Below are positions 1 to 5,437 of a stretch of DNA of 7,140 nt, piece by piece; the stretch's first letter is position 1, and every line of letters begins with the position of its first letter. The notes beneath the pieces are model-generated. The model saw only the letters and a list, made by a program, of their open reading frames with translations, did not search any database and had not been told where the DNA came from. This stretch comes from an uncultured Bacteroidota bacterium (lineage in GTDB: Bacteria; Bacteroidota; Bacteroidia; 2-12-FULL-35-15). The stretch lies in NCBI GenBank assembly GCA_903881065.1, contig CAIRRW010000038.1:1-7140 (forward strand). The letters are read 5' to 3'. The translations under genes and the position numbers were made by a program.

Positions 1-1
1 T

Positions 2-1492
2 GCCAGAAAAGAAGCAGAAAGGAGAATCGAGCAAAACGAAAAACTCTTTAGAGCATTGGTGGAGAATGATTATAGTATGACCTCGCTTATGAACGAAAAA
101 ATGGAGACCATATACAGAAGCCCAGCAAATGAAATGATTACAGGTTGGACTGAAGAGGAAAGGAAACAAAAGGGTATTTACGAACTTATTCATCCCGACT
201 TTAGAGAATATCATAAAAAGAAAATGCAGGAAGTGATTGCAAATCCAGGAGTACCAGTTAAGTATGAATTAAAGGCACTTCATAAAAATGGAAGTCACCA
301 ATGGCTTGAAGGAGTTTCGGTAAGTAAGCTTAATGACCCCAACGTAAAAGGTGTAATAACAAACCTGCACGAAGTAACAGCCAGAGTAACAGCAGAAAAG
401 AAACTGGAACAAAGCGAAAAGAAATACAGACATCTATTCGAGAACAGCCCGATGCCAATGTTTGTTGTAGATAGAAATAATCATGCTATTCTTGATGTAA
501 ACGACGCTGTTGTAAAACACTATGGTTACAGCAGATCAGAATTGCTGTCTCTTACAACATTGGACATTATACCCGAAGCAGAAAGGATTAAATTATTAGA
601 TTCTAATTTTAAAATAATAGATGTGAATCATAATGCAGGTATTTGGCAACATCAGAAAAAGGACGGGACTTTAATTGATGTGGAAATAACATTGAGCAAT
701 GTACTTTTTGAGGATGGAATTGCATATCTAGTATTGGCAAATGATGTTACCGCACAGTTGCAGGCAGAACAAAATATACTTAAAATGAATGAAGAACTAG
801 AACAGAAAGTAAAAGAACGAACTTCGGAGTTGGAATCTTTTACCTATTCTGTATCCCATGATTTGCGGGCACCTTTACGTTCCATAGATGGGTTTGCACA
901 ATTGTTACGTGATAAATATGTTTGCAATCTAGACGATGAAGCAAAGCAATACATGAATATTGTAATTAACAGTTCTAAAAAAATGGCACAGTTGATTGAT
1001 GATTTATTAATGTTTTCACACATTGGAAAGCAAAGTTTGCAAAAAACAAAACTTGATTTAAATGAAATTGTAACTAGTGTATGTTCAGAATTAATAAAGC
1101 CTAATGATAAGAACAAGATTGAATTAAAGATTGAACAGTTACCGGAAGCTTTTGGTGATTTAAGCACTATTAAACAGGTGTTTATTAATCTGATTTCAAA
1201 TGCTGTAAAATATTCCAATAAAAAGGAGCAACAGATTATTGAGATTGGCTCTTATTTAAAAGAAAATGAAATAATATTTTATATCAAAGACAACGGTGCT
1301 GGCTTTAATATGAAGTTTTATGATAAACTTTTTGGAGTATTCCAACGGTTACATACTGCAAAGGAATTTGAAGGAACGGGAGTTGGTCTTTCCATTGTTC
1401 ACCGGATTATTACCAAACATGGCGGAAAAGTTTGGGCAGAAGGCAAAGAGAATGAAGGAGCCACATTCTATTTTTCGTTGCCTAATTGCTAA
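2..1492 (+). CDS. Multi-PAS sensor histidine kinase, 5'-truncated by the window edge
   Basis: This is the C-terminal part (496 residues, stop TAA) of a two-component sensor kinase that autophosphorylates on histidine and passes the phosphate to a response regulator. The frame is open from base 2. Its first residues, ARKEAERRIEQNEKLFRAL, look like the exit of one more PAS/PAC module followed by a linker, so the real start lies upstream; the in-frame TTG at 56 is inside the protein. Numbering from base 2, a PAS domain spans about 19-128 (ending HEVTAR) and a second about 141-252 (ending NDVTAQ). A charged coiled-coil linker then leads to the HisKA H-box SVSHDLRAPLRS, with phospho-acceptor His286. 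The HATPase_c domain shows an N-box (NLISNAVKYS, Asn400), a G1 box DNGAGF (Asp430), an F-box FGVFQRLH and a G2 box EGTGVGLS near 457-464. All catalytic boxes are intact. No membrane segment or receiver domain is present in this part, so the signal and cellular location are unknown. No response regulator is next to it; the downstream gene converges on it. Confidence 0.95.
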   Translation, partial: ARKEAERRIEQNEKLFRALVENDYSMTSLMNEKMETIYRSPANEMITGWTEEERKQKGIYELIHPDFREYHKKKMQEVIANPGVPVKYELKALHKNGSHQWLEGVSVSKLNDPNVKGVITNLHEVTARVTAEKKLEQSEKKYRHLFENSPMPMFVVDRNNHAILDVNDAVVKHYGYSRSELLSLTTLDIIPEAERIKLLDSNFKIIDVNHNAGIWQHQKKDGTLIDVEITLSNVLFEDGIAYLVLANDVTAQLQAEQNILKMNEELEQKVKERTSELESFTYSVSHDLRAPLRSIDGFAQLLRDKYVCNLDDEAKQYMNIVINSSKKMAQLIDDLLMFSHIGKQSLQKTKLDLNEIVTSVCSELIKPNDKNKIELKIEQLPEAFGDLSTIKQVFINLISNAVKYSNKKEQQIIEIGSYLKENEIIFYIKDNGAGFNMKFYDKLFGVFQRLHTAKEFEGTGVGLSIVHRIITKHGGKVWAEGKENEGATFYFSLPNC

Positions 1493-1513
1493 ATAATAAG
1501 AATTAAGCCGGTT

Positions 1514-1660
1514 TTAACTCAAATCTTGTCCGTTTAATAGTTTGCTCCTTCCGTTGAAGAGTTTAACTTTTAGACCCAATATATCAGAAAACACATCCTT
1601 TTCAATAATGTTGAAGTGAGAAACAGATAGAAAATCCAAAAGTTGATTATTATAAATCAA
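1514..1660 (-). pseudogene. Possible gene remnant, 48-codon open stretch without ATG
   Basis: Read on the - strand, an open frame runs from just after an in-frame TAG (1663-1661) to a TAA (1516-1514). The translation has a protein-like mix of residues, for example FLSVSHFNIIEKDVFSDIL followed by GLKVKLFNGRSKLLNG. It contains no methionine; the only conventional alternative start is the TTG at its very first codon, and I see no ribosome-binding context there. I do not recognise the family. It could be the leftover C-terminus of a decayed gene or a chance open frame in AT-rich DNA. The length alone is not significant; the suspicion rests on the amino-acid composition. Confidence 0.2.
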
Positions 1661-1662
1661 CT
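1641..1662 (-). terminator. Perfect 8-bp inverted repeat, possible weak terminator of the TonB receptor gene
   Basis: The arms AGTTGATT (1641-1648) and AATCAACT (1655-1662) are perfectly complementary around a 6-base loop (ATTATA). On the - strand the stem lies about 40 bases past the receptor's stop codon and is followed by TTTTGGATTTTC, a broken T-rich run. With only two G-C pairs the stem is weak, so a terminator role is tentative. It is nevertheless the best 3' signal in this gap, and AT-rich terminators are common in Bacteroidota. Confidence 0.35.
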
Positions 1663-1701
1663 AAATAAAGTGAAAATGAAGAGTGATTGAATATTTAGCT
1701 G

Positions 1702-4131
1702 CTAGAGCTTCAACAATAATTGAAGAGCAATCGTTCGTGGCGATTCTATTTTGAGAGGACGAAGCGAATATTCTACATTAAAGAGATTGGTGCCTATTAG
1801 CGAAACTTTTATCTTCTTATTTATGTTACAGCCAATCCGTCCGTCCCAAATACTGTATCCGCTATGCGATTGCCAGAAATTAAGCACTTTAATATCTTCA
1901 ATCCAAGGAATTGCCGCCGTAGCTGTTTCAATTGTCTGGAATGCCTGATCAACGTTTTGCATCTTACTATAATAGCGGTAACTGGCGCCAATAGTAAAAT
2001 TAAATATCCTGAACTCGCCATCAGCCTTAAACATATGTTTAAATCGATACTTCAATACGTTACCTGTAGTATCCATACTTGTAGTTTTATAGCTAAGCGG
2101 TTGTCCACCGTTCAACTGCGATAAATCCTTCCCGTAAACATAATCAGGAGTAAGCGATATTGGATTTACATATGTGTACCCAATTAAAGCAGTAAAGCCA
2201 ACCTTTTTATTAGTTTCGGAAGTAGTTAACGCTATCGAAATATCGGCACCTTCCACCTGCGATTCTCCTGTATTCAGGAATTTAAAACCAAAGCTAACTG
2301 CAGGCTTAGGATCCCATACTCCGAATAAATATTCAATGGTATTTTTATATCGTTGATAAAATCCGGCTACATCAAGGTATCCTTTCAAGCCCCAAAGTCT
2401 GAAGCCTTGTTTTATTCCTACTTCAAAGTTATGGCTTGTCTCCGGTTGTAAATCAGGATTGGGGTACACACCGAAAATGCCAGCTGTAGTGGAAATATAT
2501 CGCTCGGTGATGGTTGGATACCTGAATCCCTGACCATAACTTATTCTTACAAAGGTAGCCTTGAGTACCTGCAAACTTGCACCTGCTCTGAATATTGGAG
2601 CCACAGTGGACGGCAGGTTATTCATCTTGAAATATTCATATCTCAATCCTCCGGAAAGATTTAAAATCTTCCACATCTTTTTATCAACTTGAATATATGC
2701 AGAAGTATTTGCTATTTTATTATCCGGCGATCCGCTTGATGTATACAACTGTGCATGCGAAGTGGATAAGTTACCAACAAGCCCGCCGGTAAACACAAAA
2801 TCAATGTTTTTAAATGCTCTCTGCAACTGATACTCGCCATAATACATGGTGCCACTGTTGCTTTGATTATCTGTAATCTGATTATCCGTATGGAACATAC
2901 GGGTTACCAAGCTATGGCTTACTCCATTGCCGGTGTAGAATTTAATAAACGGATCAATGTTAAATATCTTTTGGTTCTCCAAAAATACTGCTCCCGGATA
3001 ACCTCTGTACAATCCAGCCCCATCATCATACCAAGCCAATACCATATTTGTTTTATTTACCATTCCATTGCCATTAATTCCAAAATTTAACCCTGGAAAT
3101 TTCTTGCTTCTATACCTCAAGTTAAAGTTCAGACGAGCTCTTTGCTTCATCATATCCTGTTTGTTAAAGGGAAGTATGGTATCTATCTGTGTTTTTGCAA
3201 AAGCAGGAATAGGCAATTGAGCAGGAGGAGGAGCGATGTATCCTTGATCCATATCCAAATTTCCACCCACTACAAAATCCAAGTTCTTTCCAATGATTTC
3301 GGAGTGCGAGAAATTAAGATTCGTGAATATCGGAGCTGTTTTGCCATACCAATCCTGAGAAGCACTATCCGGTTTGCTGTACATGCCTATTGAATAATTA
3401 ATTGTTGTTTTCGGAGTGCTCGTAGGATATGCCGTGCGTATATTTATTACACCATTAATAGCACTGCTGCCGTATAATACCGACGATGCTCCTTTTATTA
3501 CTTCAATCTGTTCTATGTTCTCCACCGGAATGTAATTCCATTCAGGTCGTCCTGCATCACCACTCAACAGTGGAATTCCGTCCATAACAATTGCAACTCT
3601 GCTGCCAACACCAAATGTAAAACCGCTGCCGCCTCGTATCTGCGGGTCGTTGTCTATTATCGTCAGTCCTGGCACCTGTTCCAGCACTGTTTCAATACTC
3701 ATAGTGTTTTTATTTTCTATCAGTTGCGGCCGTATTACTTCCATGGATACTGTAAGTTCTTCCAGCTTCTGGTCGAACTTGCCGGATGATACCACAACTG
3801 TTTCAAGGAATTTGGAAGCAGGCTGTATTAAAATATTTTTCTCGGTGATGGCATTGGCAGTAATATGCACTGTAAAAGTATCATTTACATAACCTATATA
3901 AGTACTATATAATCTGCAATAGCCTGTATCTAGCACCATTGAATAGTTCCCCTGTATATCTGTTACAGCACCTTTTGTAATATTCGACAATAAAACTACT
4001 GAAGCCCCTGGTAATAATTCCTTATTGGAAGCATCTATTACTTTCCCTCTCAATACACCTGTTTGCTGAGCAAATGATGAATTAATAAAACTAAAACTAA
4101 ATAAAACAGCAATTAATAAACGGGGATTCAT
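1702..4131 (-). CDS. TonB-dependent outer-membrane receptor with CarboxypepD_reg-like domain
   Basis: This complete 809-residue protein is predicted to import a scarce substrate across the outer membrane using TonB-ExbBD energy. The start ATG is the first one after an in-frame TAA two codons upstream. A signal peptide (about 1-21, cut after SSFA before QQ) is followed by a carboxypeptidase-regulatory-like beta-sandwich (about 25-103) with the usual GKVIDASNKELLPGASV opening. A TonB-box-like stretch ETVVVS lies at 110-115, and the plug (about 127-233) carries PQIRGGSGF, IVMDGIPL, IEVIKGASSVLYGSSAINGVINI. The rest, about 240-809, is the 22-strand-type barrel, including the typical GFRYPTITERY and NPDLQPETSHNFEVG motifs. 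The length fits siderophore/cobalamin/haem-type receptors rather than the longer SusC transporters, and no SusD partner is near. The substrate cannot be read from sequence. The last residue is Leu (LQLLLKL) rather than the aromatic residue usual at barrel C-termini. The gene lies downstream of the T9SS protein gene in the same direction, behind a hairpin. Confidence 0.93.
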   Translation of the reverse strand: MNPRLLIAVLFSFSFINSSFAQQTGVLRGKVIDASNKELLPGASVVLLSNITKGAVTDIQGNYSMVLDTGYCRLYSTYIGYVNDTFTVHITANAITEKNILIQPASKFLETVVVSSGKFDQKLEELTVSMEVIRPQLIENKNTMSIETVLEQVPGLTIIDNDPQIRGGSGFTFGVGSRVAIVMDGIPLLSGDAGRPEWNYIPVENIEQIEVIKGASSVLYGSSAINGVINIRTAYPTSTPKTTINYSIGMYSKPDSASQDWYGKTAPIFTNLNFSHSEIIGKNLDFVVGGNLDMDQGYIAPPPAQLPIPAFAKTQIDTILPFNKQDMMKQRARLNFNLRYRSKKFPGLNFGINGNGMVNKTNMVLAWYDDGAGLYRGYPGAVFLENQKIFNIDPFIKFYTGNGVSHSLVTRMFHTDNQITDNQSNSGTMYYGEYQLQRAFKNIDFVFTGGLVGNLSTSHAQLYTSSGSPDNKIANTSAYIQVDKKMWKILNLSGGLRYEYFKMNNLPSTVAPIFRAGASLQVLKATFVRISYGQGFRYPTITERYISTTAGIFGVYPNPDLQPETSHNFEVGIKQGFRLWGLKGYLDVAGFYQRYKNTIEYLFGVWDPKPAVSFGFKFLNTGESQVEGADISIALTTSETNKKVGFTALIGYTYVNPISLTPDYVYGKDLSQLNGGQPLSYKTTSMDTTGNVLKYRFKHMFKADGEFRIFNFTIGASYRYYSKMQNVDQAFQTIETATAAIPWIEDIKVLNFWQSHSGYSIWDGRIGCNINKKIKVSLIGTNLFNVEYSLRPLKIESPRTIALQLLLKL

Positions 4132-4144
4132 GTTTTATTATAAA

Positions 4145-4175
4145 CAAAAAACCCTGACAAATATGTTCAGGGTTT
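4145..4175 (-). terminator. Rho-independent terminator or attenuator between the T9SS gene and the TonB receptor
   Basis: The arms AAACCCTGA (4149-4157) and TCAGGGTTT (4167-4175) form a perfect 9-bp stem with a 9-base loop. On the - strand the stem is followed directly by TTTTT, a G and TTT. This is a textbook intrinsic terminator for the upstream secreted-protein gene, whose stop codon is 19 bases before the stem. The T-tract ends only about 13 bases before the receptor's ATG, so the element also occupies the receptor's leader and could act as an attenuator on read-through transcripts. Confidence 0.75.
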
Positions 4176-4194
4176 CTCATTATACTTTTTAATA

Positions 4195-5199
4195 TTAGTT
4201 GATTAATAATTTACCAGTCTTTTGAAAATTGTTTCCTTTTAACTGATACAAATACAATCCAGAATTTAATTGATTAAGACTAATGGTATTTATCTTATTG
4301 TTCGATAATTTGTTTTCAGAAACCAATTTGCCAGTTAAATCATACACAGCTATACTAGATTCTTGTTCTTCTCTATTTAAAAAATCAACATACATTATCT
4401 TATCAAATACATATAATTTAATATTTTGAGCCACAGCTTCCGGGCTCTGGATTCCAACGCCCGAACGATAAACTACACTTATATCATCAAGATATAAGGT
4501 ACTTCCTGCTACAGTTGTTACCTGATTATAGGACGGAGTGCAGTTAATCATAACGTATTGCGGTGTTGCCGATGAAACATAAGTAAACGGAACACTAAAA
4601 CGAGTCCAGGTGGTTACATTTGCTGCTGGTGACAAAAATAAAGCATCTCCTATTTTATTTGCCGATGAATCGGGGTGATTTCCATTCACAGGAGTTTCAG
4701 GATCGTAATAATTTCCTTTGTGTAATACTGCGCGTACTTTTGCAACTTCGTTTGCCCCTCCGGTACCACCAGTAGAGGTCGACTGTGTGTATTTATACCA
4801 GCCTACCAAACTATCAGGGCGTGCTGTAAATGCTATATGATTCACAGGAGATGAAGTAGTGTTGTTTATTGTTCCAATATAACCTTCGGATTTGTTAGTA
4901 GAAGGCGCATTAACCATTCCAGAGGTCAATGCTCCATTAACCGCCTGACCAATAAAAGACTCAGTTGTTATTTGTGCACAATAACTTCCTGAATGCACTC
5001 CTGTTGAAACTTTAAAACATGTCTGACCACCCGATGAAGCCCATCCGGTACCTGTCATATTAGAGTGATAATTTGTAGGTTCAACTGATGTTCCTGAGCC
5101 TGTCCAAGTTTCAAATCCAACATTTGGTAGTTGAGTTTGAGCTAGCATAGCCGAAATGGAAATGTTAATAATTGTAACTATTGTAAGGGCTCTTTTCAT
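4195..5199 (-). CDS. T9SS-secreted protein with PCMD-like N-terminal region and type A sorting domain
   Basis: This complete 334-residue protein is predicted to pass the inner membrane by Sec and the outer membrane by the type IX (Por) secretion system, ending up on the cell surface or outside. The ATG follows an in-frame TAA closely. A signal peptide covers residues 1-20 (hydrophobic core LTIVTIINISISA, cut before Q21). The mature part opens with LPNVGFETW and a Ser/Thr/Gly-rich beta-type region and later has STLYLDDISVVY. This pattern resembles the 'putative carbohydrate metabolism domain' (PCMD) jelly-roll proteins. The last 76 residues (259-334) are a T9SS type A C-terminal sorting domain, with AVYDLTGKLVSENKL, INTISLNQLNSGLYLYQL and the closing KTGKLLIN. 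Sorting-domain assignment is firm; the PCMD link is by resemblance only, and no catalytic motif is visible. Three cysteines occur in the mature part, two of them close together (QTCFKV, SYCAQ). A good -7 box lies 27 bases upstream, and a terminator follows the gene. Confidence 0.88.
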   Translation of the reverse strand: MKRALTIVTIINISISAMLAQTQLPNVGFETWTGSGTSVEPTNYHSNMTGTGWASSGGQTCFKVSTGVHSGSYCAQITTESFIGQAVNGALTSGMVNAPSTNKSEGYIGTINNTTSSPVNHIAFTARPDSLVGWYKYTQSTSTGGTGGANEVAKVRAVLHKGNYYDPETPVNGNHPDSSANKIGDALFLSPAANVTTWTRFSVPFTYVSSATPQYVMINCTPSYNQVTTVAGSTLYLDDISVVYRSGVGIQSPEAVAQNIKLYVFDKIMYVDFLNREEQESSIAVYDLTGKLVSENKLSNNKINTISLNQLNSGLYLYQLKGNNFQKTGKLLIN

Positions 5200-5225
5200 T
5201 TTGTTTATTTAATTTTTTATAAAGG

Positions 5226-5233
5226 CAAAAGTA
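5226..5233 (-). promoter_or_regulatory. Bacteroidota -7 box (TACTTTTG) for the T9SS-protein gene
   Basis: On the - strand this octamer matches the Bacteroidota primary-sigma consensus TAnnTTTG exactly. About 19 bases further upstream is TTAGG (complement of about 5252-5257), an imperfect match to the expected -33 TTG element. The spacing predicts a leader of roughly 20 bases before the ATG at 5199, which is normal for this phylum. The leader (TTTATAAAAAATTAAATAAA) has no Shine-Dalgarno sequence. Confidence 0.65.
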
Positions 5234-5364
5234 GAAAAACTTAACGGATTACCTAACTATTATTTTTTACAAGCAGAGTACCTTAATTATTCGTTTACCT
5301 TTTATGCTTGATTAAGAACATTTTAATAAATCTTTCTACCTGCGTTATGGAATTTTGATTTAAC

Positions 5365-5392
5365 TTGCATCTTAAAGTTAGTTTAAAGTTTG
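5365..5392 (+). promoter_or_regulatory. Candidate promoter of the alpha-2-macroglobulin gene
   Basis: TTG at 5365-5367 could serve as the -33 element. TAAAGTTTG (5384-5392) is a near match to the -7 box TAnnTTTG with one extra base in the spacer. This would place the transcript start near 5400 and give a leader of roughly 40 bases. No exact -7 box exists elsewhere on the + strand in this gap, so this is the best of imperfect options. Confidence 0.35.
5372..5390 (+). repeat. Direct repeat TTAAAGTT, two copies with 11-bp period
   Basis: TTAAAGTT occurs at 5372-5379 and again at 5383-5390, so the copies lie on the same face of the helix. The second copy overlaps the candidate -7 box of the downstream gene, a position where a repressor or activator could act. 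In AT-rich DNA two such octamers can also arise by chance. Confidence 0.4.
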
Positions 5393-5437
5393 AAAGTATA
5401 AAATGTCATGTTTTTTTAACTAATTATTTATCTCATT

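Larger units (their letters stand above)
1493..1701. other. Convergent intergenic gap between kinase and TonB receptor
   Basis: This 209-bp AT-rich gap separates the 3' ends of two genes that run towards each other. It should therefore hold only 3' signals. I see no convincing GC-rich hairpin with a T-tract for the kinase on the + strand. It does contain a perfect inverted repeat at 1641-1662 and a protein-like open stretch on the - strand at 1514-1660; both are described separately. Confidence 0.8.
5200..5437. other. Divergent promoter region
   Basis: This 238-bp, strongly AT-rich stretch lies between two genes transcribed away from each other, so it must hold both promoters. It contains a full Bacteroidota-type -7 box for the - strand gene, a weaker box for the + strand gene, and a pair of TTAAAGTT direct repeats 11 bp apart. 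I see no open frame with coding character and no structured RNA in it. Confidence 0.85.

Noticed and set aside
844..1218. A 124-codon open frame on the - strand inside the kinase gene
   Set aside because: It lies fully antisense to the intact HisKA/HATPase coding frame, and its Cys/Phe/Ile-rich translation shows no recognisable domain; it is a shadow of the real gene.
1708..1725. Inverted repeat CTTCAA/TTGAAG at the 3' end of the receptor gene
   Set aside because: It lies within the last codons, is only 6 bp, and no T-tract follows on either strand, so a terminator call is not supported.
2868..2895. Imperfect tandem repeat around GATTATCTGTAATCT
   Set aside because: It simply encodes the short loop sequence DNQITDNQ in the receptor barrel and shows no wider repeat structure.
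1751..3892. Several open frames of 60-86 codons on the + strand, plus one in another - strand frame, inside the TonB receptor gene
   Set aside because: The receptor frame is continuous with all expected domains, and these short translations have no domain signature and no promoter or leader of their own.
1702..5199. A SusC/SusD polysaccharide utilisation locus
   Set aside because: The receptor is about 200 residues shorter than typical SusC proteins, the neighbour carries a T9SS sorting domain rather than a SusD lipoprotein fold, and there are no glycoside hydrolases or anti-sigma/sigma regulators.
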